The notes: generated from the letters alone by a model not told the origin. 64,000 nt of DNA from Dasypus novemcinctus (GCF_030445035.2 NC_080698.1:1433501-1497500), one strand, 5' to 3'. Numbered from the stretch's first letter, positions 11,416 through 21,621 are shown. A program made the numbers and translations.

Positions 11416-12560
11416 TCTTCTCTGTTTGTCTAGTTGCTGTTCTTGCTCATTTTTCATTGGCTGTCCTGTCAGGCTGGTACCACCTGAAGCTGCTCAAATT
11501 TTCAGGTCATGCATGGCATCCATCTTGTAGCATTCCAGTGCTGCTATGAATTTATTTTTCTTCTGTATCTTTTTATTGCTTCCCTGGGATGTAGGCAGGA
11601 TGTTGGAGGGGACCATTTTGGGCTTGTGCGCCTTGCCCCAGGTGCTCTGGCTGTTGGCAGTTAAACGCTTACCCTTCACATAAATCAGCCAAATGTAAAC
11701 CATCTTCCCTGGGAGACGACCCCCCACTAAGGGCAGCCCACAGCCCACGACCGGCAGCGCCCTTCGTCTCAGGAGGGGACACTCTGGGGGCAGCTCATGC
11801 CCCAGAGCCCCGGGTGGCCAGACTGGAGCTGCCCTTGGCTGGACTCCTCGCTGGGTTCCTGTCCCACACAGCCCTCTCCCTCCCTCTCTGCTTGGAGCAC
11901 GAACTCAAGAAGCCTGTGTCCCTGGGTCCCCTCAGGTCCCACTTCCAGGGAACCTGACTTAAAACAGGCCGTGATATGAACACAGGGCTCAGAGCAGCGC
12001 GGTTAGCAAGCCAGGAGCCACGTCTCTGTGCGTGGAAAATCCTGTCATTTCAGACCCACGGAGAAATCAGGATATGCCAAATTTCAGAACCGGCTTAAAA
12101 AAGTTAAGTTTATTTTTACAAAATAGTATACTTGCATGAAAAATCTAATGTTTCATTTCTCACTGACTTAACTGTTTAGCCTCATTAAAAACAGAAGCAG
12201 ATTTACATGTGAAAAAAACAGGGTGTCGTGTTGAGGTGGTGTAAGGCCCGGTCTGCCCGGGGATCTTCGGGTTGGTAGAGAAGGAACGATGAGGTTTGCG
12301 GGGAGCTCACCAGGCGCTGGCTGGTAGGCCGGAGGAGCGTCAGGAGCCGCTGACCTGCTTTGGTCTCTCAACCCTGGTCTTGTCTGTGTTTGGGGGAAAA
12401 ATACAAATCTTAATGTCCAGTCTTGACAATATTATATTTGTCAAACATTCCTGGGTATATTTGTGCATGACACCCTTTTTGCATGTGTATTTGGTATGAG
12501 ATCAATATCTGAAATATCTTCTTCCCCAAGTACCAATTGAAAATCTTGCTTATTAGAAAG
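11416..12560. other. Single-copy-looking stretch, no gene
   Basis: Mixed composition. No repeat that I recognise, no convincing exon and no CpG cluster. Confidence 0.3.
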
Positions 12561-12568
12561 ATGTTACA

Positions 12569-12947
12569 GGGAAGCGGACTTTGGCCCAGTGGTTAGGGCA
12601 TCCGTCTACCACATGGGAGGCCCGCGGTTCAAGCACTGGGCCTCCTTGACCCGTGTGGAGCTGGCCCATGCGCAGTGCTGATGCGCGCAAGGAGTGCCGT
12701 GCTACACAGGGGTGTCCCCCGTGTAGGGGAGCCCCACGCGCAAGGAGTGCGCCCCGTAAGGAGAGCCGCCCAGCGCGAAGGAGGGAGCAGCCTGCCGAGG
12801 AATGGCGCCGCCCACACTTCCCGTGCCGCTGACGACAAAGAAGCGGACAAAGAAACAAGACGCAGCAAAAAGACACAGAAAACAGACAACCGGGGGAGGG
12901 GAGGGGAGGGGAATTAAATAAATAAAAATAAATCTTTAAAAAAAAAA
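12569..12947 (+). mobile_element. DAS-type SINE (tRNA-derived head), plus strand
   Basis: The tRNA-like head has a box A-like TGGCCCAGTGGTTAGGGC and a box B-like GGTTCAAG (12627-12634). A conserved body with AAGGAGTGC words follows, then AACCGGGGGAGG near the end and an A-rich tail with AATAAA. Flanking duplications ATGTTACA lie at 12561-12568 and 12948-12955. This is a non-autonomous retroposon that would be mobilised by L1. The head matches what I recall of the armadillo DAS-SINE family (tRNA-Ala origin). Body length fits the chimeric subfamilies. Confidence 0.9.
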
Positions 12948-13059
12948 ATGTTACAAACTGCAGACTTGAGGATAATATTATAAAAAATATAATATACCAC
13001 ATTGTTATAATGCTGACATGTCTCTTTAAGTGGAGAAAGTTATTCACTCACTCACTCCC

Positions 13060-14202
13060 TTTGTTTAGGCTCTTTATTTTGAAATAATTATAGATTCATA
13101 GGAAGTTACAAAGCAAAGTACAGGGGGCCCTGTGTTCCCTGCCTGCCCCAGTGTTAACATCTTGCAGAACTAACTAGTAAGTATCAAAACTGGAAAGTTT
13201 GCTTTGGTGCAGTCCCCAGAGCTTGCTCAGACTTCGACAGCCACTGGAGTGAGCCTGTGGACGTAGCTCTAAGCAGCTTTATCTCCAGTGTAGATTTAGG
13301 TAACCACTACCACTATCAAGATACAGACCTGCTCCATTACCACACGGCTCCCTGGGCCACCCTCTCATAGCCGCAACTACACCCCAGGCTCTGCAGCTCC
13401 AGCCCTAGGCACGTGCTAATCCATTCTCCATCTGTTGAATTTTGTTATTTCAAGAAGGTTATATAAATGGAGTCGTACATTGCGCAGCCTCTTGAGATTG
13501 TTCTTTCCTCCCGCTCAGCACAATGCCCTTGAGATCCATCCAAGTTGTTGCATGTCTCAAAAGTTTGTTCCATTTCAATGTGAGTGGCATTTGTCGTATG
13601 GATATACCTCCTTTTAACTGCTTACCTCATTTGGGCAGTCTCTAGTTTCTGACTATTATGAATAAAGCTGCTATGAACATTTTTGTACATATTTCTGTGT
13701 GAACATAAGTTTTCGTTTCTCTGGGATAAATACCCAAGAATACAATTGCTGGGAATTATGGTAAGTCCAATATTAGCTTTAAAAGGCACCGCGGAACTGT
13801 TTTCCAGAGTGGCTGTGCCATTTTACATTGCTACCAGCAATGTACGAGCAATCTCATTTCTTCACCTCCTCGCCAGGATTTAAGAGCTGTCACTGTCTCT
13901 TGTCTTAGCCATTCTGATAGTGTAGTGATATCTCTGTCTTAAGTTGCAGTTCCTTGATGGCGAATGATCTTGAAATCTCTTCATGTGTGTTTTCGCCAGC
14001 GTATATGCTCCTCAGTAAAATGCCTCTTCATGCCTTTCACCCATTTTCTAATTGGATTGTTGTTTTTACTGTTAATTATTCTAGATACAAGTCCTTTTTT
14101 GCATATGTGATGTGAAAATATTTACTCCCTGTATATAATTTGTCTTTTCATCTACTTAAAACGGTTTTTCATCGTGCAAACGTTTTCCGTTTTGATGACG
14201 TC
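13060..14202 (-). mobile_element. Old L1 fragment, antisense (3' end and distal ORF2)
   Basis: It reads as reverse-complement L1, with familiar words in L1 order: a start like TTTGAAATAATTATAGATTC, GGAGTCGTACAT, ATGAATAAAGCTGCTATGAAC, TGGGATAAATACCCAAGAAT, and on toward the reverse transcriptase gene. It contains stops and indels throughout. It is a 5'-truncated, dead copy of an ancient L1M-type family. The right part is cut by an LTR at 14203. Confidence 0.75.
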
Positions 14203-14480
14203 TGTGATGGTGAAGTTCGTGTGATGGTGCCCAGTTTGGCCAGGCAAGCACTAACCTGTTACTGTGAGGACATTCCGTGGATTGAAATCATCAGTGGGTT
14301 GATTGCATCTATGGCTGACTGCATCTACAATCAACAAAGATTGCCTCAGGAATGAGAGAAGATCCGCCCAGTCAGCTGAAGGTCCTGGAAGGAGAAGTGA
14401 TGATTTCAGGAGTCTGAGGGGAGAGTTTCCATCTCTATTTAGCTAGCCAGCTTCTCCTGGAGAATTCACCAGACCTTCAC
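14203..14480 (+). mobile_element. LTR fragment, MaLR-like (family B), 3' end missing
   Basis: It starts TGTGATGGTGAAG and follows the same path as the reverse complement of 2059-2490, including GCCAGGCAAGCACT, GTGGATTGAAATCATCAG and CATCTATGGCTGA. The expected CCTGACTAATACA end is not found, so the copy appears to be truncated or broken near 14.48 kb. Confidence 0.65.
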
Positions 14481-14814
14481 CAGAGCTCCCAGCTGGCAGC
14501 GCTGTCCCAGGGAAGTCCGTAATGACAGGGACTGGCTCCGGGATACCTTGTTCAAGGAAAAGGCCATTCAGCTTCTGTTACTTTAATTTGTCCTTGTTCA
14601 CAAGGAAAAACATTGCGCATCATTTATTACACTTTTTAAATCTCCCCGGGTGGATCATCAACTCCCGGTTGTTCCGAGTGTTTTCTCCACCAATCAACAC
14701 GCCCTCAGGACAGGTTTCTGACGCCCCCTGAGGTATAACCACTACTTTCCAAACCACTCGTTTCCTGGGCAGGACCCGATTTCTCCACTAAGAACCTACT
14801 AGTCTGACAAAGAC
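14481..14814. other. Short stretch without recognised features
   Basis: Mixed composition with no repeat or exon that I can recognise. Confidence 0.3.
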
Positions 14815-14995
14815 AAACAAAAAGCAGGCCAAGGATATGAACACACAGTTAAAATACAAAGGAAGTGCAAATGGCTCTTAAACGTCTGTGAGAGGTTCCA
14901 CCTCACTAAGGTAAATGCACGTTCAGCCACCGAGGCCGTTTCCACCTATCAGATGACGGAGATCGGGAAGGCTGACGGTGCTGAGAGGTGCATCC
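14815..14995 (+). mobile_element. Old L1 fragment, sense, upstream piece
   Basis: This resembles the end of L1 ORF2 on the sense strand: CAAGGATATGAACACACAG, AAATGGCTCTTAAACGT, CACCTCACTAAGG and CCACCTATCAGATGACGG occur in L1 order. The matching downstream piece resumes at about 15525. Confidence 0.65.
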
Positions 14996-15059
14996 GTCTG
15001 GGTACAATCAGAAAAACCGAAGCCACTGACTTCAACGGAGGGGACTGAAAACACGGAAA

Positions 15060-15524
15060 TGTTGCACGGATGACGTAAGAGGCTGCGCGCTCCCAGGAGC
15101 CCGCGCGGGCGGCGGGGACAGGGGGCTGCCGGCTCAGGCCTAGGCCCAAGGGACGAAAGGAAGGGGTCCTGCTGCCAGCGCCGGGAGCCGGGCGCACACG
15201 GGCCCGTCCTCAGGCCTTGGGGCCACGAGCACGCAGCGCCGCCCCGGAAGGCCCCGTCGACCACCCGGCAGAAGCGGGAGAAATGCCCGGCTGCTTCCCG
15301 CCTCCCGCCCTCCGCCCTCCACGGCTGCCTCCCATTGGCCAGAGGCGGCAAGAGGCCCGCTGATAGGCTGGCCGGGACGCCTGTGCGGGCAGCCCCGCCC
15401 CGCCCTGCAGGCACACACCCGAGCAGCGCTCTGGGCATGCGCCTGAGGGCAGAACCGGGGGTCAGTGTGTAAACGAGCGGGCTGGGAGGGCGCGTGTGTG
15501 CTGACGTCTCCACGAAGGCGCTGG
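15060..15524. promoter_or_regulatory. Small CpG-rich block inside an old L1
   Basis: An abrupt CpG-dense stretch between two consecutive pieces of one sense L1. It contains CCATTGGCC (inverted CCAAT at 15334-15338) and tandem GC boxes (15392-15405). The spacing is promoter-like for minus-strand transcription. No splice site or transcript boundary can be defined from sequence alone. Confidence 0.45.
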
Positions 15525-16043
15525 ACAGTCTCCAAACTACAGAAGCTTTGACCCCACAACTCCAGTTCTAGAGCTTTGGCCTTCACATGTTCTTCCACTT
15601 GTGCATGGTTGTGTAAGAACAAAATTATTCCTGGCAGCATTATCATCAATAATGACAGATTGGAGACAGTCCACATACCGCAGCCGGGGCCCTCACGTAT
15701 GATGAGATGTCCTTTTCAGTGGCAAAACAGAGCAAAAGGAACAAGAAAACTTAGGAAGGATAGGCAATGGCTTGTTCAAGGGCAAGCCTGCATAACAAAT
15801 GCTACCATTTTGTATAACGAAAGGTGAAAAATAAGAAACTATGGGCAAATATGTTCACTTGTTATATGTAGGTATTCTCTAGCCTGATAGCGCAGGCTGC
15901 CTCTGGAAGTGCACTCAGATGCTGGGAGACACGACTGGGAGGGAGTTTTTTAAAACTGTGCACCCATTTGCACTTTTTGAATTGTGTACCATGTGAATGC
16001 GAATCTAATCAAGCATGGAAAAATAATATTAAAATTGAATGTA
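15525..16043 (+). mobile_element. Old L1 fragment, sense, 3' end
   Basis: It resumes the L1 order after 14995: CCCCACAACTCCAGTTCTAG, a GCAGCATTATCATCAATAATG-type word, GATTGGAGACAGTCCA, and near the end TTGAATTGTGTACCATGTGA. This is the 3' terminus of an L1ME/L1MD-like element. It ends in A-rich DNA where a SINE has inserted. Confidence 0.7.
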
Positions 16044-16456
16044 GGGAAGTGGACTTGGCCCAGTGGATAGGGCATCCGCCTACCACATGGGAGGTCCACG
16101 GTTCAAACCCCGGGCCTCCTTGACCCATGTGGAGCTGGCCCATGCGCAGTGCTGATGCACACAAGGAGTGCCCTGCCACGCAGGGGGTGTCCCCCGCGTA
16201 GGGGAGCCCCATGTGCAAGGAGTGTGCCCCTTAAGGAGAGCCACCCAGTGCGAAAGAAAGGAATGGCGCTGCACATACAGAGAGCTGACACAGCAAGATG
16301 ATGCAACAAAAAAAAAGAGACACAAGATTCCCATGCTCCTGACAACAACAGAAGTGGACAAAAGAATACGCAGCAAATGGACACAGAGAACAGACAATTG
16401 GGGCAGGGTGGGGGGAGGAAGGGGAGAGAAATAAAAAAATAAAATCTAAAAAAAAA
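16044..16456 (+). mobile_element. DAS-type SINE, plus strand
   Basis: Same tRNA-like head as 12569-12947 (TTGGCCCAGTGGATAGGGC; GGTTCAAACC as box B), the same AAGGAGTGCCC body words, and a tail of TCTAAAAAAAAA type. Near-identical flanks TGAATGTA (16036-16043) and TGAGTGTA (16457-16464) are a target duplication with one difference. Confidence 0.9.
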
Positions 16457-16529
16457 TGAGTGTAAATATAATAAAAAGAAAACACAGACTTTGTTCCACT
16501 TTAGCAGTCGTGGACATTAAAAATGTAGC

Positions 16530-16872
16530 ATTGATGTGGAGAAAGTGGCCACGGTAGCTGCTGAGGGCAGGGAGAAGGAAGAAGAATTAGGATGTGGGGC
16601 ATTTTCAGGACTTGCAGTTGTCCTGCAGGGACAGATGCTGGACACTGCATGTCTTGCCATGGCCCACTGGGTGGGCTGGGGAGAGTGTAAACTACAATGT
16701 AAACCATTATCCATGTGGTGCAGCAGTGCTCCAAAATGTATTCACCAAATGTATCCACCAAAATGTATCCACCAAATGCAATGATCATTGATATGGGAGG
16801 AGTGGGATTGTTGAGGGAGGTATAGGGGGACCTCGTATTTTTTTAATGTAACATTAAAAAAATAAAGAAAAA
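16530..16872 (+). mobile_element. 5'-truncated younger L1, 3' end only
   Basis: It is closely homologous to 50640-51030: GATGTGGAGA...GTGGCCACGGT, GTGTAAACTACAATGTAAACC, and an ending GACCTC...TTTTTTTAATGTAACATT followed by an A-rich tail. This layout fits the 3' region of a lineage-specific L1. A short internal stutter of ATGTATCCACCAAA lies at 16738-16778. I saw no clear target duplication. Confidence 0.65.
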
Positions 16873-17069
16873 AACTCCTTTTAAGGGAAGCAACTAGACT
16901 TTTCATCAACTCCTCTGTCTTCCAAGTTTCCCTCTTAAAGGTTGTTTCGCCCTGCGGACTCATCAGCTGGGAGCCGCTGCTTCCCCCGTGCTAATCTACA
17001 CCCGCAGAAGTGTCTCAACCCACATGAGACACCCTGGGAGCGGATCCTGGGGTTTGAGAAATCACCCAA
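16873..17069. other. Transition into the CpG island
   Basis: Single-copy-looking sequence with rising GC content. No feature recognised. Confidence 0.3.
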
Positions 17070-18650
17070 GTGGCCGCACACGCTCTCTTCCGAGGGGGCG
17101 GCTTCCACCAGCCGCAGGCCTGTGCGCTCTCCCGGCCAAGCCGCCGTGGACCGCGGCCCCGGGCGGCTGGAGGCCACCGCGCGGCCGGCCCTGGCCTGGC
17201 TGGAGGAACGAAATGTCCGCCCCCCTTCCGGAACCCGGGCTTCCTGCACCAGCCCCTGTGCGCCCCACTGCGAGCAGTCTTGCGCGTCCCCCGACCGCGG
17301 GGCTCGCCACCCCGGGGCTGCCGCAGCGGGGGCTTCGGGGGTCCCGGGGCGCAGAGCCTGCGCCGAGCGCGCCCCGGCCGGTGGGGCCGAGTGGACTCGC
17401 GTGGACAGCACAGACAATTCAGGGGAAACGAAAGGAATCCAGCTCCAGGGGCGATCACCGCGGTGGCCTTAAACCCGGGGACCGCGAGTGGGAAGCCGCC
17501 GCTGGGAGGGCGCGGCGCGGGCCTCGGCGAGGCTCGGTCGGGGGGCGCCCGCTCCCGGCCCCGGGCAGGGCATGCGCCAGGCCGGGCCGCCTCGACTCCG
17601 GGGACCGTCGCTCAGGGCAGGAGGGCCCAGGGGCAGGGGACCGAGCGCCTCGACTCCGAGCTGGGAGGGACAGCGTCGCGCCGGGGTCCCGGGCCATGGC
17701 CCCGCCACCGCATTGCGCCGCCGGGGGAGCGCCAGGAGGAGTGCGGGTCCCCGGCCCGGGCGCGCGCAGCCCCGGCCCCGCCTCCTCCCGGGGCGCCCCG
17801 CCCCGCCCGGCGCGTGCCGCCCGCGCGCCCTGGGAGCTGGGGAGCCTCCGGCCCCGCGGGCACCTCCGGCCCCGGCGCAGGCGCGGACGCGCGCCGCCCC
17901 TCCCGCCGGGCGCCCCGCACGCGCCCCCGCCCCGCCTCCGCCCGCGCCCCCCCCCCCGGAGCGGCTCTGATTGGCCGCGGGCCGGGCAGGTGGCGGCGGC
18001 GGCGGCGGGCACAGGCGGGCGCAGGCGGGCGCGGCGGGCACGGGCGGACCCCGGCTGCCCGTGGCGCGGCCGCCTCCCTCCGCCACCGCCGCCGCTGCGT
18101 TCCCGCCCCCCGCCCGCTCCCCGGCTCCCGCTGCGGTCCCGGCGGCCGAGCCCCCGCGGCGCCGCAGCCTGGCTCCGGCGCGCACCGACCCGCGCCCCTG
18201 CCCAGCTGCCCGCAGCCTCCCAGCTGCGCGGGCGCCCGAGAGCGGTGGCCCCAGCGCGGCCGCGGACTCGCTCCAGCCGGGTCACCTCGCGTGAGTATCG
18301 CCCCCTCCCCGCGGGCGGCTTTGCGCTATTCTTCCCGCACCTCCCCACGTTGCCGCAACTTCGCGGGTGGGTGTGCGGTGCCTCCCGGTGCCCCCGCGCC
18401 GCGTCCTGGCCAGCTCCGCGGCCACCGCCAGTCCCTTCTGCGGAGGGGTATGTGCGTGTGCGCGCGGGGAGGGGCACTGGAACTTGCTGGGGGTCCTCGC
18501 CGGGGCGAGGCCGCCCCCTTCTCGCGCTGCGGGGCCCGGAGCCAGCCCCCGCGTTTCCCTCGCGGTTTCGGGTCCGCGCGGGCCACGTAGCCTCGTCGCC
18601 TGCGGCGCTGCGGGCGTGGTGGACCAGGCGGTAGGCGCCCCCGCGCCCGC
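17070..18650 (+). promoter_or_regulatory. Large CpG island, likely promoter
   Basis: About 1.6 kb of extremely GC-rich DNA with CpG spread evenly, unlike its methylation-depleted surroundings. It contains several GC boxes (for example 17794-17810 and 17924-17940) and an inverted CCAAT box CTGATTGG (ATTGG 17970-17974). No TATA box is evident upstream of the GCG-rich start. A GGC-repeat stretch begins at about 17991. Together with the splice donor at 18291 this is a classic TATA-less housekeeping or developmental promoter layout. Direction is inferred as plus from CCAAT, start region and donor order. Antisense activity is also possible. The gene is not identifiable from this window. Confidence 0.75.
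17990..18290 (+). other. Candidate untranslated first exon ending at a splice donor
   Basis: The proposed exon runs from shortly downstream of the inverted CCAAT box to TCGC at 18290, followed by GTGAGTATCG at 18291-18300. The donor matches the intron consensus at its first six bases. The last exon base is C rather than the preferred G. The exon has no start codon with a convincing downstream coding frame, so I read it as 5' untranslated. The 5' edge is a guess. No acceptor could be assigned in the remaining 45 kb. Confidence 0.5.
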
Positions 18651-20049
18651 GCTCCCGGCCGGACTCTCACGGACTCTTAATTTCTGTAAGACGGGGCTGG
18701 TCAGGGGGTCGTTCAAGGTCACGGTGGGGCGCGCTCTTGGGGTCTTGCCCTCAGCCTCTTTCCCCCCAGCGCCGCCGCGGTTGGGAGGTCGGGAGCTGGC
18801 CGAGGCCCTGCGCGGGTTTGGGGTGACGCCGGGCTCCTTCTGGGTGAGCGCGGCGCGCCGGGCCGCGAGTCCGCGATGGGCCCCCCGTGGCCCTGAGGGT
18901 CTGGAGCACACGCGCCCTTCCCGGGCACCCACAGTTAGGTCTTGGCAGGCGGGGGGCTTCGCTCCGTGCGGCAGGGGGTCCCTGCTGCCTCCTTCCCCCA
19001 GGCTCGCCCACCTCCGCGCGTGGGCAGTGTCCAAACAGCAGCGCAGGCCCAGCGACCCCCAGGAGCAGCGCGGGCGGCGTGGGTGCCCCTCTGCTCCCGC
19101 GGGAGGCCCTGGCCTCTGCGAGCCTCCCGCCGCCCGCCCTGGTCTGGGTTTGCTGGTCTGCTTTACGCTGTCCCCGGGGGGGTGGGGTCCAGTCCCGGGA
19201 CGAGTCCAGGCCGCCGGTGGGAGCCGTTCCCTCAGATGCTTCCGAGTGCCCCTCGGGGCTGCGGGCTCAGCTCTGGGCCGTGGAGCGTCGCCCCGCTTTG
19301 CGCCTCTCTCCCTCCAACCCAGCTGCCCCGCCTGGACCCTGAGCCTCGATGAGGGGAGTTCGCCTGAGGTGACGAAGCGTCTTGGAGCCTCAGGGTCTTA
19401 TCTGGAAATGGACTAGCTCCTGCCTTGCCGTGGGGTTGCGAGGACACGGCAGGTGGTGGACATGCATCGGGTGTAAAGTCTGAAGTCGCAGGAACCTGTT
19501 CCCGGGGAATCCGGGCTGCGGCGGCAGTGGACCTGATCTGCAGACGGTCACGGCCCAGCAGTGCTGTTTGCAGAGCTGAGTCCTTCCTAGAGAAAGTTCC
19601 TTTGCTAGGACTCTGGAAATACTTGTGGGCGCTTCCTCTTGCTGTTCCTTGCCTGGCGAGGCGGCTGCAGCTCACCTGCCTAGCCCTCCCCTGCGCACCT
19701 GAGGGCGTCTACGTGGGCGGGAGCTGCCTGGGCCGGGCTGGGGCTCTTTCCAGGCCCCAGGGTGGCCTGTGGAATGGCGGGGACCTCCCTGGCAGGGGCC
19801 TGTGCGTGTCCGGGAGGAGCTGTCAGGCTACAGGATCTCGTTACTGTTGAGAAAGTGACACTTTAGCCACGCCCACTACTTTAAGCTCGTTGTGTGGGCT
19901 GTGTCTTGCCCCTTCTGCCTGCCCACAGCGGGCAGGAGAGCTCCCACCTGGGCTGGCCTTGCAGCTGGTCCCCGCCGGCTGGATTTTCACCTTTCTGATT
20001 CCTACTGTGTTTGCACAGCCTTCTGTCTCCTCAGAGGAGGAATGTGTTT
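18651..20049. other. CpG-island shore and GC-rich DNA, no supported exon
   Basis: CpG density fades from 18.65 to about 19.4 kb. Frames open across this region are continuations of random GC-rich frames and have no domain. No convincing acceptor-exon-donor unit was seen. A short degraded MIR-like word lies near 19.39-19.45 kb, too weak to call. Confidence 0.35.
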
Positions 20050-20290
20050 TCATATATTTAATATATTGAAGTATAATGTAACCACAGAAAACCGCACATG
20101 TGCAGGTCATACACTGGGTGGCTTTCACCGCCTGAGCGCATCTGCTCAACCAGTGCCCCGTTTAAGCGCTGGGGCGTCCGCCTGCCTCTGCCTGCTCTGG
20201 CGCTTGCCCTCCAGGGGTAATCACCATCCCGCTTGGTTTTGTCAGGCGAGTTTTAACTTTATAACTATTAATGTTTATTTTTCTTGTTAG
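20050..20290 (-). mobile_element. Degraded L1 3' end, antisense
   Basis: It starts with ATTGAAGTATAATGTAACC, a common antisense L1M 3' end opening, followed by ACACTGGGTGGCTTTCACC and GTAATCACCATCCCGC-type words in L1 order. Strongly diverged. Confidence 0.5.
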
Positions 20291-20584
20291 TTCCGGATCT
20301 AAAATGAGAATTCCTGGTGAAGAAGGACTGGCTTAGGAGGGCTTGGGCATAAAGGTCTGGCTGTCCCCACCACACCCGATCACTAGTTCCCAGGTGGTGC
20401 AACAAGTCCGAGCCCGGGGCTGACGCGGGTGGACAAGGGAAGGCTGGTGGATTCCCCAGAGGGCTCTTTCATTTGAATGATGCAAATGAACAATGCGTTT
20501 GAATAATGCATATCTGAAATAGTGTGATATGAAAATGTGAATGAAAAATATGAATAAAATTTCATTTGAGGCCAAAAAAAAAAA
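20291..20584 (+). other. Possible retroposed 3' end with AATAAA and A-run
   Basis: AATAAA at 20553-20558 is followed 15 bases later by a run of 11 A (20574-20584), the pattern of a reverse-transcribed polyadenylated RNA. Just upstream is an AT-rich stutter of ATTTGAATGATGCAAATGA-type words that includes an octamer motif ATGCAAAT (20480-20487). No parent gene or repeat family was recognised. Confidence 0.3.
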
Positions 20585-20649
20585 GGAGATGCTTCGAATT
20601 CCTCAAAGTTAAAATAAAATTGGTGGAGAATCTCAAAGCTTTGAACAGG

Positions 20650-21100
20650 TGGATTTGGGAGCTGTTCCTGCTCTTGCCGCATGGCGGCGCCACGTTGGCC
20701 GGGACGGAGCCGCCTCCAGCCTGCCCGGGCGGGCGGAGGCCCGGGGGTGAGACGGCCGCCAGCGTCCCCGGGAAGGACCCCGGGAAGGACTCCCGGCGCT
20801 GGGCTCCCCGGCGCCTGCCCGCAGCCCTCCTGTGCGCCCCTGCGCTCGTCCCCGGCCGCAGCACCGCGCAGGCGCAGGAGCATCGCCGGGCGCGGGCGCG
20901 GGGGCCTCGCCCCCCAGTCACGCCCCTGGGCTCGGAGGGGGCAGCGGAGAAGCCCGCCTGGGGGTGTCGCCTGGAGTCCCCAGGGGTGGGACAAGGAGCC
21001 CCTGCCCGTCCCACAGCTCGAGCCACTGCAGACGCGCAGGGTGGGGGGGGGCACGACCTGCGGGGGGCCGAGGAGGGGGGCGGGGCAGGGGGGGCGGGAC
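20650..21100. promoter_or_regulatory. Second CpG-rich block
   Basis: CpG-dense DNA begins at ATGGCGGCGCCACGTTGG and continues with GCGCAGGCGCAGG- and GGGCGCGGGCGCGG-type words. It could be an alternative promoter of the gene implied by the 17-18.6 kb island or an independent island. No clear donor was identified. Its 3' side runs into a G-rich minisatellite. Confidence 0.4.
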
Positions 21101-21104
21101 CCTC

Positions 21105-21460
21105 CCCGGGGGGGGCTTAGGAACCCTACCTTAGCACGGGGCTTGGGGACCCCCTCGGGGTAGAACTTTAGGGGTTCTCCCTCGGCACAGGGCTTAGGGT
21201 CCCCTCGGGCCAGGTGGGGCTTAGGGACCCTCCCTGGGGGGGGCTCAGGGACCCCCTCGGGGTGGGGCTTGGGGACCCTCGGGGGGGGGCTTAGGGTCCC
21301 CTCGGGCCAGGTGGGGCTTAGGGACCCTCCCTGGGGGGGCTCAGGGACCCCCTCGGGGTGGGGCTTGGGGACCCTCCAGGGGGGGGCTTAGGGAGGTCCT
21401 CCCTGGGCACGGGGCTTAGGGTCCCCTCGGGCCAGGTGGGGCTTGGGACCCTCCCGCGCT
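21105..21460. repeat. G-rich minisatellite with GGGCTTAGGG words
   Basis: Irregular tandem units of about 20-30 bp built from GGGG(T)GGGGCTTAGGGACCC and CCTCGGGG. Runs of G of 5-9 are common, so the plus strand could form G-quadruplexes. Several TTAGGG hexamers appear, but only as part of the unit and not in telomeric tandem order. Confidence 0.85.
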
Positions 21461-21584
21461 CCCCGCTCACGCCTTCCTCTCGCTGTGGGCTCAGAGAGGG
21501 TCTGCAGAGCCGGGCTGCGCGCTGGCCGCGGTGAGCTGTGCGCGCTGGCCGTGGTGCCCGGAGTGCAGGCGCGCGCTGCTGGGG

Positions 21585-21585
<1 letters not shown>

Positions 21586-21618
<33 letters not shown>
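21586..21618. repeat. (TG)n microsatellite
   Basis: An uninterrupted TG dinucleotide run of 33 bases, likely polymorphic. Confidence 0.95.

Positions 21619-21621
<3 letters not shown>

Noticed and set aside
9268-11549. Hydrophobic repeated peptides resembling membrane segments
   Set aside because: They come from the 60-bp minisatellite and are interrupted by an LTR insertion. The hydrophobic pattern follows from the T-rich unit.
12600-12640. Possible functional tRNA gene at the SINE heads (also 16044, 49985, 60541 and 61450)
   Set aside because: A and B box-like words exist, but the copies continue into a shared SINE body and A-rich tail with target duplications. They are SINEs, not tRNA genes.
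16988-18634. A 548-residue plus-strand frame through the CpG island, with a second long frame at 17070-18590 and long minus-strand frames
   Set aside because: Several long frames are open at once on both strands, the composition is proline/arginine/glycine/alanine only, no domain is recognised, and a good splice donor lies inside at 18291. This is the usual behaviour of CpG-dense DNA and not a gene.
21105-21460. Interstitial telomeric repeat because of TTAGGG hexamers
   Set aside because: The hexamers are spaced by 15-30 bases within a minisatellite unit and never occur in tandem.
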